A DNA stretch of 40,996 bases, taken from the NCBI RefSeq assembly GCF_018614775.1, contig NZ_JAGGOF010000077.1, positions 1 to 40,996 on the forward strand, in the 5' to 3' direction. The notes beneath the pieces were generated by a model. That model was not told where the DNA came from. It searched no databases and saw only the letters and a list, made by a program, of their open reading frames with translations. A program made the position numbers and the translations under genes. The DNA is from Pseudomonas fluorescens. Lineage in GTDB: Bacteria; Pseudomonadota; Gammaproteobacteria; Pseudomonadales; Pseudomonadaceae. Positions within the stretch are counted from its first letter, which is position 1. Each line of letters opens with the position of its first letter. Positions 8,477-16,181 of this stretch are shown here, one piece after another.

Positions 8477-10270
8477 TCAGAAGTTCACGCCGAAGCTCAA
8501 CGCGAGGAAGTCGCGGTCTGTGAGAACGTTGTAATCGCCGCCAAAAAAGTCGGTGTAGCTCAGGCTGGCGGTGTAGGTGTTGCGGTAATCGGCATCGACA
8601 CCGAGGCTGACGGCCTTGGCGCCTTCGTTGAACAAGCCGTTGGGGCCGTAGCCCGCCACGTCATGGGACCAGGACACGTTAGGCTTGAAGTTCACCCCGC
8701 CGATGACGTTGGAATAGTCGAGGATCGCCCGGGCACGGTAGCCCCAGGACGTAGACGTAACGAATCCATCGGTGTCGCCACCGAAGCCATACTGGCCATA
8801 GACCGAATCGCGGCCATAACGCAGCTTGTCCTTGGACTCCAGCCCGCCGACATGCACCACCGCCGCCTCGCCGACCACGGTCAGGCGATCGGCGCCCAAC
8901 ACCTGGTCGAAGAAGTGCGTCAGGGTGCTTTGGACCTGGGTAATTTCCTTGCGCCGGTAGCCGGTGTTGTCCGCCCCTGGCCGGGTCGCGATGGGCGACG
9001 CCGCGCCGCCGGCGATCGGGTTGACCAACGCCAGGGTCAGGTCGTTGGTGCTGAGTTGCACCGGCGCGTTCGGCCGATAGCTGACTTCACCGGTCCACGC
9101 GGTGCCGGTCGGCAGCGTGGTGGAGAAACTGGCGCCATACAGGCGAATGTCTTCAGGGTATTCGAGGTAATACTGACCACGCCCCAGCATCACGCTTTGC
9201 GCCAGGCCGGCACCGCTGCCGGGGGCCAGGCCATTGGCAATACCGACCATCCTCGGCAAGGCCGCCAGGGTGGACGCACCGGCCGTGGTCGTCCCGACGG
9301 TGGGTGTGCGGCTGTGGTAGTTCATGAAGTAGAGGCCGTACTCGGTGTCATCGCCGAGCCAGCGCAACGCCGTGCCCCACTGGCCGGAATCGCGGGCATC
9401 GCGGTCGCCGCCACGGGGAATGATCACGCCTTCGCGAGACACCTCGATCCCCTGGCCGAACAACTGGGTCAACGGCCGGAACGGCGCAATGGCCGGGCTG
9501 CCGACGGTGTAGCCGGTGGTGCAGCCATCGGCCACCACGTCGTTGCCGAAGAACGTGCCGCAGTTGTCGACGACCGTCTGGTCCCACTCCAGCTGGTAGA
9601 AACCTTCGATGGTGAGTTTATCGGTCAGCCCCTGGGAGGCGAACAGCATGTTCACCGGAATCAGGCCTTCCTTGATCTCTGCGCCCGGGCGACGAAACGC
9701 CGACACGTCCACCGGGTTGATGCTGTTGATGGAGTTGCCGATGAAGGTGCTCTCGCCCCAACTGACCACCTGCTTACCCGCACGCACCGTGCCCGGCAAA
9801 TCGGCGATGGAATAGTTGTGGTAGACAAACGCGTCAAGGATTTGCGCCCCAGACGACTTGGCGCCTTCCTTGCGGTTGCTGTCGCTGATGTCCTTGAACT
9901 CACGGCTTTCGTCCTTGAGTTCGAAGTCGTACCAGTACTTGCCACGGACGAACACACCGGTATCGCCGTACTTGAGTTCGAGGTCGTGCAGGCCCTTGAA
10001 GATTTTCGAAAACGTCTCGCCCTTCTTGAAATTCAGCCGCCCGTCGTCACCGGTGGACGATTGCCCCCGACCGCCATTGACGGTGCCGACATAGTCCTTG
10101 TCAGCGTCGCGCATGCCCCAGCTCGCGCCCACGGACAATGAAGAGTCGAACTGACCTTCGATTTCACCAATGTTGAACGAAACGGCCTGCGCCTGGGCAC
10201 AGCAACCCAAGGCCACCGCGACGGCCAGCGTCTGCGGCTTGAAGATGGCGCGCATTGTTATTGTTGTCAT
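8477..10270 (-). CDS. DUF1302 outer-membrane beta-barrel protein
   Basis: 597 aa. A signal peptide (cleavage after AQA, about residue 29) is followed by VSFNIGEIEGQFDSSLSVGASWGMRD, the typical DUF1302 start, then many alternating amphipathic strands. The chain ends LSFGVNF with a C-terminal Phe, the outer-membrane barrel insertion signal. The first ATG (10270) has GGGGAAG about 6 nt upstream; a second in-frame ATG five codons on is possible. First gene of the two-gene operon with DUF1329. Presumably a channel or receptor for a hydrophobic compound, but its substrate cannot be read from sequence. Confidence 0.85.
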   Translation of the reverse strand: MTTITMRAIFKPQTLAVAVALGCCAQAQAVSFNIGEIEGQFDSSLSVGASWGMRDADKDYVGTVNGGRGQSSTGDDGRLNFKKGETFSKIFKGLHDLELKYGDTGVFVRGKYWYDFELKDESREFKDISDSNRKEGAKSSGAQILDAFVYHNYSIADLPGTVRAGKQVVSWGESTFIGNSINSINPVDVSAFRRPGAEIKEGLIPVNMLFASQGLTDKLTIEGFYQLEWDQTVVDNCGTFFGNDVVADGCTTGYTVGSPAIAPFRPLTQLFGQGIEVSREGVIIPRGGDRDARDSGQWGTALRWLGDDTEYGLYFMNYHSRTPTVGTTTAGASTLAALPRMVGIANGLAPGSGAGLAQSVMLGRGQYYLEYPEDIRLYGASFSTTLPTGTAWTGEVSYRPNAPVQLSTNDLTLALVNPIAGGAASPIATRPGADNTGYRRKEITQVQSTLTHFFDQVLGADRLTVVGEAAVVHVGGLESKDKLRYGRDSVYGQYGFGGDTDGFVTSTSWGYRARAILDYSNVIGGVNFKPNVSWSHDVAGYGPNGLFNEGAKAVSLGVDADYRNTYTASLSYTDFFGGDYNVLTDRDFLALSFGVNF

Positions 10271-10602
10271 GCGTCTTCCCCGGTGAGTGACAGAGGCTTC
10301 ACCCTACTGCCGCTCGCGAGGGGCGATAAGCGCACCAAGGAGGTATTCGCGTCATACCCCAAAAGGATTACTGCCCATGCAGGACGGGCGTGCGCGCCGC
10401 GCATGGACGGACTGGATGACGGGTTATCAGCGCCGCCCATATTCGTCCCGATTGCCTGACTGTTACGCGCACTGCAACAGTGCATGTCCCGATCCGGGCT
10501 GTTTCCCAACGCCCTGGATCCCTATGCTGGCCGGGCTTTCAGGACAACGGGCCTGCAAGCACAAGCCGCCACCGCATCCCTCATGCCTGGCGCACCGTCA
10601 TT
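10271..10602. other. Long non-coding gap upstream of the DUF1302 operon
   Basis: No convincing gene. It must hold the DUF1302 promoter (leftward), but I cannot place one with confidence. Short open frames here are rich in Arg, Pro and Cys and lack a ribosome binding site, so they are not called. The only small feature is an inverted repeat CACTG/CAGTG around 10470-10482. Confidence 0.5.
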
Positions 10603-10711
10603 CGGATGGATTGGCGCATCCGATCCATCGCCCCGTGTGTACCCGACGTTGATTTGTAGCTCCTTTCCAACGTCACGCTTAGGCCGCTGCTTTGTTGCAG
10701 CGGCCTTTTTT
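10603..10711 (+). ncRNA. Candidate small RNA with an anti-Shine-Dalgarno loop
   Basis: Three consecutive hairpins with no gene upstream on the plus strand. The first can fold two ways: CGGATG (10603-10608)/CATCCG (10617-10622), or GATGGAT (10605-10611)/ATCCATC (10623-10629). The second is GACGTTG (10645-10651)/CAACGTC (10668-10674) with a 16-nt loop holding CTCCTTTC, which is complementary to a ribosome binding site. The third is a textbook terminator. The combination of a terminator with no reading frame to end and an accessible CTCCTTT loop suggests a regulatory RNA. The 5' end and promoter are not identified, and I recognise no named family. Confidence 0.4.
10682..10711 (+). terminator. 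Strong Rho-independent terminator
   Basis: Perfect 9-bp GC-rich stem GGCCGCTGC (10682-10690) / GCAGCGGCC (10697-10705), loop TTTGTT, then six T. It ends a rightward transcript, although no credible coding gene lies upstream on that strand. Confidence 0.9.
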
Positions 10712-10907
10712 ATGTGCGGTTATTTCCCACGGAGATAATCGATCGCTCCCACGCGCTATGTAACTGCATGCCTTTTACGTAGGCATATTCCCGATAAAAA
10801 CTTCTCGAATCCTACATTACCCTCGGAATCTCTCACCTGCCCTGCCGGTGAACCGGGACTCATAATCTTCTCGTCGCCTCATATGGAGACGACATACACG
10901 GTCGTGG

Positions 10908-12944
10908 TTGTCTGCAACCACTCACAGCGCATCGAAAGGAACTCGATATGCAGCAAGAAAAAACATTCTGGTTAATAGAGGTATCCCTCGTAGCCCTTCG
11001 TCACCTTTTGGCTTCGGATTTAGCGGCGGAAGTACGCCAAACCACGCCCATTGGGACAGAGCATACGACGCAGTTGATCATGCTATTGCTTGGTTAATTG
11101 ACAGCAATGACGCCACCGAGAAATCTTTTCAAGAAAACATCCAGAACATCATTTATATAACCGATACCGAACTCGCAAAAACAAGAGCAGCGGTGAGTGC
11201 CGTAGTCCCTCCAGGCACTGATGCTCTCGACATTGAGTCAAGAACGCTTAAGCTGCAACTTTTCAAAGCCAGGAGCGATCACCAAGAACACATAGCAATA
11301 GCTAATTTATATTATGGACATGACCCACTAACCCACCGCGCCCAAGATACTCGCCTTCAGGGTTTCGAACTCATTGGGCGGCGCGGAGGGCACACAGCCT
11401 ATTACAACGCCATTGCCAAATGGAACGTCTCCTATGCTGCCGCTTACGAGGCAAAGTTTTTGGCTGAGCAGATAAGGTTAATGGACGGCCGCTTAGTCTC
11501 TTTAGATCATGCCATTGCCGAGGCCAAGGCCCGAGCAGCGGCAGCGGCAGCGGCAGCGGCAAATGCTGCTGCGCAGGCAAGAGCCCAGGCTGAAGCCAAC
11601 CGCATTGCCGAAGAACGAGCACGAATGGCGGCCGAGGCGGAGCGCATGGCAGCGTTGGAGGTAGCAGCGGCCCAAGCTAAAGCTCAGGCAGAGGCCAAGC
11701 GCGCCGCCGAAGAACAGACGCTTGAGACAATCAAAGCTGAGGCTGTGCGTGAGGCAGCGCGACTTGCAGCAGAGACTGCGGCTCAAGGAACACGCCCCTA
11801 CACTTTTCCTTCGTCAGCTTCGACCGCTGTTGCTGGCCCGGTACTCAGCTCTATTGGAGGAAACCTCTCCATCAATTCGGCAACCGCCTCGGCGATTACC
11901 GCGACGCTACGCTCCGCCGTCTCCGCGCTGTTAGAAGTCGTCGCCGCAACGGCCGGCCCCGCTGTCGGCGGTATTGCGGCATTGCTTTATTCATCGGAAC
12001 TGGGCAACAGCGATCTTTACGCTATGAGCGTCCCGCTGTCAGAACTCTCGCCGGACAACGCTGATGACTTACACCTCGTAGCCACTCTATCAGGGGAATT
12101 GTCTCTCCCAGTCATCCTCGGTTCCAAGACCGTCGCGGACAAAACAGAGTTCGTCGTCGCAGGCTCAGTTAACAAACACTCTAGGGTGCCGGTCAGACTT
12201 GCCATATTCGATACGCAGCGCAACATCTACAAAGCCTACGCTCCGAACGCTGCCGACTTCGGGATGACTTGGACACCTATCGTCGCACCGGGCGACGCGT
12301 CTACGGTCCTACCGGCAAGCGTCTCGAATACGACAGACTACAACGGCATCACTCCCATAGCCGGAAACGGGCGAATCGATATACATCCGGAGCTGGATCG
12401 CTACAGTTTTGGTGGATTCATCACGGTGTTTCCGGCTGACTCGGGTATTCCTCCTCTGTATACAGTGTTCAGCAGCCCCTATGAGGGAGCGACTACCAAA
12501 GGAGAGCACACTGGACGCAGATTCAATCCCGAGCAGGCGGGTGGACCGATCATAGAATTGGATTGGAGGACGGCGACAATTACCCAGAAAGGGATAGAAG
12601 AAGTGAAGCTGCACATTGCGCGGCTAAGCCCGTCAGATGCTAATAGCACCATGGTCGAAAGGCTTGAAAGCATCCTCAGCGGAAAAATTGATATCACTGA
12701 TACCGACCAACGGTACTATACGCATGAAATTAGGGAACTTGAGAGATTTCGAGCTCTAGGTTTAGCTGATGATTTTGCCCCCGAGGTAGATTCGCCCTAT
12801 TGGAACAATGCCCACACCGCGACACTCGAAGATTATAAAATTCAAGATCTCGAGTCATTGCTTTATACGCCGGACGCCCTAGCCAGAGCGGACCTAGAGG
12901 ATGAGCGAGATTACCAAAAATTTCTGAAGGAGATGGCACAATGA
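10908..12944 (+). CDS. S-type pyocin-like bacteriocin with an unassigned C-terminal toxin module (start out of frame)
   Basis: Open frame of 678 aa, numbered from the TTG at 10908. A Gly-rich head (FGFGFSGGSTPNHAHW, 34-49) is followed by a helical region with LDHAIAEAKARA, an Ala-rich coiled coil (about 200-295), and the pyocin S-type domain (about 350-525: GGIAALLYSSELGNSDLYAMS, MTWTPIVAPGD, VFPADSGIPPLYTVF). The C-terminal module (about 530-678) has GEHTGRRFNPEQAGGPI, RYYTHEIRELERFR and WNNAHTATLEDYK. It is not an HNH DNase or an E3/E5-like nuclease that I recognise. The best start, ATG 10948 with AAAGGA 7 nt upstream, is in another frame; one extra A in the A6 run 10958-10963 would join it (MQQEKNILVNRG). 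The downstream immunity gene overlaps by 4 nt. It could be a true frameshift or a sequencing error. Confidence 0.75.
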   Translation: MSATTHSASKGTRYAARKNILVNRGIPRSPSSPFGFGFSGGSTPNHAHWDRAYDAVDHAIAWLIDSNDATEKSFQENIQNIIYITDTELAKTRAAVSAVVPPGTDALDIESRTLKLQLFKARSDHQEHIAIANLYYGHDPLTHRAQDTRLQGFELIGRRGGHTAYYNAIAKWNVSYAAAYEAKFLAEQIRLMDGRLVSLDHAIAEAKARAAAAAAAAANAAAQARAQAEANRIAEERARMAAEAERMAALEVAAAQAKAQAEAKRAAEEQTLETIKAEAVREAARLAAETAAQGTRPYTFPSSASTAVAGPVLSSIGGNLSINSATASAITATLRSAVSALLEVVAATAGPAVGGIAALLYSSELGNSDLYAMSVPLSELSPDNADDLHLVATLSGELSLPVILGSKTVADKTEFVVAGSVNKHSRVPVRLAIFDTQRNIYKAYAPNAADFGMTWTPIVAPGDASTVLPASVSNTTDYNGITPIAGNGRIDIHPELDRYSFGGFITVFPADSGIPPLYTVFSSPYEGATTKGEHTGRRFNPEQAGGPIIELDWRTATITQKGIEEVKLHIARLSPSDANSTMVERLESILSGKIDITDTDQRYYTHEIRELERFRALGLADDFAPEVDSPYWNNAHTATLEDYKIQDLESLLYTPDALARADLEDERDYQKFLKEMAQ

Positions 12945-13198
12945 GCATTGTTGAGCAAATCGTCAAAAATGAGCCATTAGAAGAAATAGTCGCAGTATTT
13001 GCACTAATGAAAGCAAACACACATCTGGACATGATGATCAGGCGTTATAATCGGGAGCTTATTCAGCACGGCGAGCTTGAAAAAACTTACACCAAGCTTT
13101 TCGAAGCGGGAATACTTTCAAGCGGTGAGAAAGGATTATGCATAAAAGGCCCCAATTGGAAAGCACCGAAATTCGTGACTGATACACGATATTCTTAA
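12941..13198 (+). CDS. Putative immunity protein for the adjacent bacteriocin
   Basis: 85 aa, acidic to neutral and helical, no membrane segment. Its ATG overlaps the bacteriocin TGA (ATGA), with AAGGAG 8 nt upstream, so translation is coupled. Position, size and overlap are those of cognate immunity genes, which bind and block the toxin domain in the producing cell. I recognise no named Pfam immunity family. Visible pattern: NTHLDMMIRRYNREL in the middle and GEKGLCIKGPNWKAPKF near the end. The function is inferred from context. It is AT-richer than the flanking core genes. Confidence 0.65.
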   Translation: MSIVEQIVKNEPLEEIVAVFALMKANTHLDMMIRRYNRELIQHGELEKTYTKLFEAGILSSGEKGLCIKGPNWKAPKFVTDTRYS

Positions 13199-13214
13199 AT
13201 CCACGCTTTCGGAA

Positions 13215-13240
13215 GACGCCGCCATCCAAATAGCGGCGTC
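13215..13240 (+). terminator. Probable terminator after the immunity gene
   Basis: Perfect 8-bp stem GACGCCGC (13215-13222) / GCGGCGTC (13233-13240) with a 10-nt loop, 17 nt past the immunity stop. Only a short T-rich stretch (TGTT) follows, so termination may be incomplete. Confidence 0.5.
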
Positions 13241-13379
13241 TGTTAGCAGCCACCTTCATTACTTACCCCCTAACAACTGCTATTACCCGGTCGACAATCA
13301 CTTCAAATTTCATCGGATCAGTGATTTCTACATAACGACATCTGGGCCTCTACTACCCGTGCGTGCATTCTGAAAGTTA

Positions 13380-13691
13380 TTGCTGCTAGGCTCGATGAAG
13401 CCTCGCAACGCGCTTTCCCATAGGCCTTCCGATGCAATTATTTACCAAGGCGCGAACCGGCTCGATCTGCTCAAGATTACGGCTATGACACGTCGGCGGT
13501 CGGGCATGGGTTTTCAGCACCTAGTGTCTGTCTTTAAGTTGCACTTCCGACCAGGAGAAATAGGACGGCGTTTGGAAATCGAGACTGCGACATATCCGGC
13601 GGCGTTGCTAGGTGAGGTTTACCATATCGACAACATCAGTGGAATGCCCCCAAAGCGACACATTCAAAAACATCAGGAGAACAAGAAGTGA
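13380..13691 (+). pseudogene. Decayed C-terminal HNH-DNase domain of a pyocin/colicin
   Basis: The end of this frame, GEVYHIDNISGMPPKRHIQKH, aligns with the DNase C-terminus of colicin E9 and pyocin S2 types (pattern GGEVYDMDNI..TPKRHIxIH). Upstream, RRRSGMGF and GRRLEIE resemble the preceding domain segments. The catalytic His-His pair expected just before the Pro-Ile segment is replaced by ETATYP, and no receptor-binding or translocation domain precedes it in frame. There is no ATG with a ribosome binding site; the frame opens at a TTG. Its TGA overlaps the GTG of the next gene, the normal pyocin-immunity junction. A dead fragment left from an earlier bacteriocin is the simplest reading. 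Confidence 0.65.
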
Positions 13692-13951
13692 AATCACTGA
13701 TAACAGAAATGACCGAACTCGAGTTTTTTGCCTTTGTGAAAAAAATATACGACGCAGACTTCGATACTGAAAAAGCTCATACACAAGCAGCTCTCGAGTT
13801 CGAGAGAATTTCGGAGCACCCTTCTGGGTCAGATTTGCTTTATTATCCTGAGGCTGGGAAGAGCGGGCCTGAAGCTGTAGTAAAAGAAATAAAAAACTGG
13901 CGGGCCGTCAACGGAATGCCTGGATTCAAAAATCCTGATCCTCAAAACTAG
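13688..13951 (+). CDS. Colicin/pyocin DNase immunity protein (Im9/ImS2 type)
   Basis: 87 aa, the family length. The immunity signature is clear: YTEAEF-like start (MTELEFFAFVKKIYDADFDTE), FERISEHPSGSDLLYYPE (the helix III SDxxYYP motif that contacts the DNase) and VVKEIKNWRAVNGMPGFK at the end. It starts with GTG at 13688, overlapping the TGA of the DNase remnant, with AGGAG 8 nt upstream. It should neutralise HNH-type DNase bacteriocins. With its cognate toxin broken, it is an orphan immunity gene that may still protect against related bacteriocins from neighbours. Confidence 0.9.
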   Translation: MKSLITEMTELEFFAFVKKIYDADFDTEKAHTQAALEFERISEHPSGSDLLYYPEAGKSGPEAVVKEIKNWRAVNGMPGFKNPDPQN

Positions 13952-13957
13952 TTGAAC

Positions 13958-13983
13958 GCCCCTGCTAGGTAACCAGCAGGGGC
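13958..13983 (+). terminator. Stem-loop after the DNase immunity gene
   Basis: Perfect 9-bp stem GCCCCTGCT (13958-13966) / AGCAGGGGC (13975-13983) with loop AGGTAACC, 6 nt beyond the stop codon. There is no clear T-run, so it is a likely but imperfect terminator. Confidence 0.5.
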
Positions 13984-14084
13984 CCACATTGCTTCTTGAT
14001 CTATAAAACCCTTTAGTATTTGCGCCCGCTCCCCGTCGGTGGAAAACGATAGGCACCGCCCATAAGAAGGATCGAGGCTGCACG

Positions 14085-14996
14085 TCAAACAGCGTAACGC
14101 TGCAAATTCGCCATCATTTCCTTCAAGGCTTCCAGATTGTCATTCGGGTGAGCGGCATCCTCGAAGTCGCAGATCTGCTGCCAATGGGCGGCGACGTCTT
14201 CGGGGGTGAAGCCTCTGCGCGGATCGAAGCCGGCGCCCAGGCTGCGCTCCCAGCGCACCTTGCCCATCCAGCCGCCGCCCACTTCGAACAGGCCCGAGGT
14301 TTCCTGGCAGGTTTCACTGGCGAGGTACACCACCAGCGGGCTGACGAGCTCGGGCTTGAGCTGCTCGAAGACCTGCGGCGGTATCAGGCCTTCGGTCATG
14401 CGGGTACCGCCAGTGGGGGCGATGGCGTTGACCAGGATGTTGTTCTTGCGGCCTTCGATGGCCAGGGTGCGGGTCAGCCCGTACAGGCCAAGCTTGGCCA
14501 TGCCGTAGTTGGACTGGCCGAAGTTGCCATAGATGCCGGAAGTCGAGGCAGTGAAGATCACCCGGCCGTAATTTTGCTCGCGCAGGTGCGGCCAGGCGGC
14601 GCGGGTAACCTTGTAGGCGCCCTCGACGTGGACGCGGTAGACCAGGTCCCAATCGGCATCGTCCATCTTGTGAAAGGTCTTGTCCCGCAGGATCCCGGCG
14701 TTGTTGACCACGACATCGACCCGGCCAAACGCGTCGAGGGCGTTTTGCACAAGCTTGTCGCCGTCGGTGACCGAATCGTGGTTGGCCTCGGCAATGCCGC
14801 CCGCCGCACGGATTTCGGCCACCACCCGGTCCGCTGCCGAGGCGTTGGCCCCTTCGCCCTGGGCCGAACCGCCAAGGTCATTGACCAGCACTTTTGCGCC
14901 TTGCCTGGCGAACAACAGCGCGTGGGCGCGCCCCAGGCCACCTCCGGCCCCGGTGACGATCACGACTTTATCTTCGAAGCGCACAGACTCATTCAT
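14085..14996 (-). CDS. SDR dehydrogenase, (3R)-hydroxyacyl-CoA dehydrogenase-like
   Basis: 303 aa. Classical short-chain dehydrogenase with TGAGGGLGRAHA (15-26) for NAD(P) binding, NNAGILRDKTF (98-108), and catalytic S151, Y164 and K168 (YGMAK). The long C-terminal tail (RWERSLGAGFDPRRGFTPEDVAAHW) and the KTFHKM segment match the dehydrogenase unit of peroxisomal multifunctional enzyme 2 (HSD17B4) and its bacterial relatives, which act on (3R)-hydroxyacyl-CoA. The exact substrate is unknown. The strand agrees with the hydrolase/aldolase genes further upstream, but 282 bp with a REP pair separate them, so it is probably its own unit. Confidence 0.85.
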   Translation of the reverse strand: MNESVRFEDKVVIVTGAGGGLGRAHALLFARQGAKVLVNDLGGSAQGEGANASAADRVVAEIRAAGGIAEANHDSVTDGDKLVQNALDAFGRVDVVVNNAGILRDKTFHKMDDADWDLVYRVHVEGAYKVTRAAWPHLREQNYGRVIFTASTSGIYGNFGQSNYGMAKLGLYGLTRTLAIEGRKNNILVNAIAPTGGTRMTEGLIPPQVFEQLKPELVSPLVVYLASETCQETSGLFEVGGGWMGKVRWERSLGAGFDPRRGFTPEDVAAHWQQICDFEDAAHPNDNLEALKEMMANLQRYAV

Positions 14997-15144
14997 GGCA
15001 TAACTCCAGCAGGCCGATAGGACAATGAGCCTGAGTGTCCGGTACTCGTCGGAGGGTCACAATGAACACGGTTGAGAGTGAATGGTGGGCGATAAGGCGG
15101 GGGGATGATGCGGGCTGGTCTGAGTTTCTTTATTGGCCGATCCA

Positions 15145-15247
15145 CCGCTATCGCGAGCAGGCTCGCTCCCACAGGGGTTCCGTGGCAAACATCGATCCCG
15201 CAGGCCACTTAAAGGCACTGGGGGAGCGAGCCTGCTCGCGATGGCGG
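15145..15247. repeat. Inverted REP pair (REPIN-like)
   Basis: Left arm CGCTATCGCGAGCAGGCTCG.. (15145-15176) and right arm GGGGAGCGAGCCTGCTCGCG.. (15218-15247) are near-perfect inverted copies of the Pseudomonas REP core, about 40 nt apart, in the gap between the SDR and the hydrolase. Such pairs are mobilised by RAYT transposases elsewhere in the genome. Confidence 0.85.
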
Positions 15248-15278
15248 TAGACCAGGCAAGCCAATAGCTGAGGTAGTG

Positions 15279-16181
15279 TCAGGAACAGACCATCTGTTTG
15301 TACGGCGCCGCGATTTTTTCCCGGAACGCCAGGTAGTGCTTGAGCACCTGCACCGGCGCCTCGGTGTGCGGGTAGTGACCGATGTCAGGCAGCAGCACCG
15401 TGTCGGGGTTCGGGATCAGCGCTTCGTAGCGCGCCACCATGTGCTCGCCGGAAATCGGATCCACCGCCCCATCGATCACCCGCAATGGCACCTCGTCGCG
15501 CTGCATGGCCTGCACCCAGCGATCACGCTGCACCCGCCGCTCGGGAATGTAGGCGATGAGTTTATGCATGATCCGCGGACCGCGATTGGCTTCTATCAAG
15601 CTCCAGAAATCGTCCAGCACACTTTCCGTAGGGCCGGTTCGGGGTCCGAAAATCTGCCGAAAGCTCTTGACCAGGCTTTGCCGCGAGAACGCGCGCCCCA
15701 GGAGCCAACCCAGCGGGCTGAGCAGCAGTTTCTGGGCCAATACCGGCCGGTGGGTTTCCGGGAACAGGCCACCATTGAGGAAGACACAACTGGCGATGGG
15801 AATGCGCGCTTCGTAATGCCGCGCGATGAGTTCCTGGGCTACGCTGTCGCCATAATCGTGAGCCAGCACATGCACCGCTTGCTTCACATTCACGTGCGCC
15901 AACAGCGCCTGTTGCAGATCTGCCTGTTCCAGCAAGCTGTAGGTGTGATCCATCGGTTTGGCGGAGTCACCGAACCCGAGCATGTCACAGGCGATCACCC
16001 GGTATCGGTTCGCCAACGGCTGCCACAGGTAATGCCAATCCCAACTGGCGGTGGGAAAACCGTGAATCAGCAGCAGTGGCTCGCCCTGCCCCGCCACCCA
16101 GTAACGGATCGCATGGCCGCGGAACGTGAAGGTCTGGCTGCGCTGGCGCCAGATACGCAGGGGAATCTGGGCCGGGGGCAT
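15279..16181 (-). CDS. Alpha/beta hydrolase, MEST/epoxide-hydrolase-like
   Basis: 300 aa. Alpha/beta-hydrolase fold with oxyanion segment HGFPTASWDW (40-49) and nucleophile elbow AHDYGD, where the nucleophile is Asp (D109) rather than Ser. D241 (DGAVDP) and H269 (DIGHYPH) complete a likely triad. The HDYGDxVAQEL pattern is that of the animal MEST/PEG1 proteins and their bacterial relatives, related to epoxide hydrolases and haloalkane dehalogenases, which form an alkyl-enzyme ester on Asp. Its ATG overlaps the TGA of the upstream aldolase (TGATG), so the two are translationally coupled. The substrate is unknown. Confidence 0.82.
   Translation of the reverse strand: MPPAQIPLRIWRQRSQTFTFRGHAIRYWVAGQGEPLLLIHGFPTASWDWHYLWQPLANRYRVIACDMLGFGDSAKPMDHTYSLLEQADLQQALLAHVNVKQAVHVLAHDYGDSVAQELIARHYEARIPIASCVFLNGGLFPETHRPVLAQKLLLSPLGWLLGRAFSRQSLVKSFRQIFGPRTGPTESVLDDFWSLIEANRGPRIMHKLIAYIPERRVQRDRWVQAMQRDEVPLRVIDGAVDPISGEHMVARYEALIPNPDTVLLPDIGHYPHTEAPVQVLKHYLAFREKIAAPYKQMVCS

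Noticed and set aside
5545..8523. 992-codon plus-strand open frame across the LuxR and DUF1329 genes
   Set aside because: Antisense to two well-supported genes and through a terminator; no recognisable domain.
8171..10141. 656-codon plus-strand open frame antisense to DUF1302
   Set aside because: Shadow of the barrel gene; repetitive His/Val/Arg composition without motifs.
10287..10652. 121-codon open frame in the gap before the bacteriocin
   Set aside because: No ribosome binding site, low-complexity Arg/Pro/Cys content; the RNA-like hairpins overlap its end.
10740..10947. PrtN P-box or LexA box before the bacteriocin
   Set aside because: I looked for ATTG-type P-box repeats and CTG-N10-CAG; neither is present in clear form, so regulation is left open.
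10957..10964. Programmed -1 frameshift site A AAA AAC
   Set aside because: The heptamer occurs, but not in the phase of the ATG 10948 frame, so the canonical slip would not join the two frames; an indel is simpler.
15035..15250. 71-codon open frame between the SDR and the hydrolase
   Set aside because: Runs through both arms of a REP pair, so not a gene.
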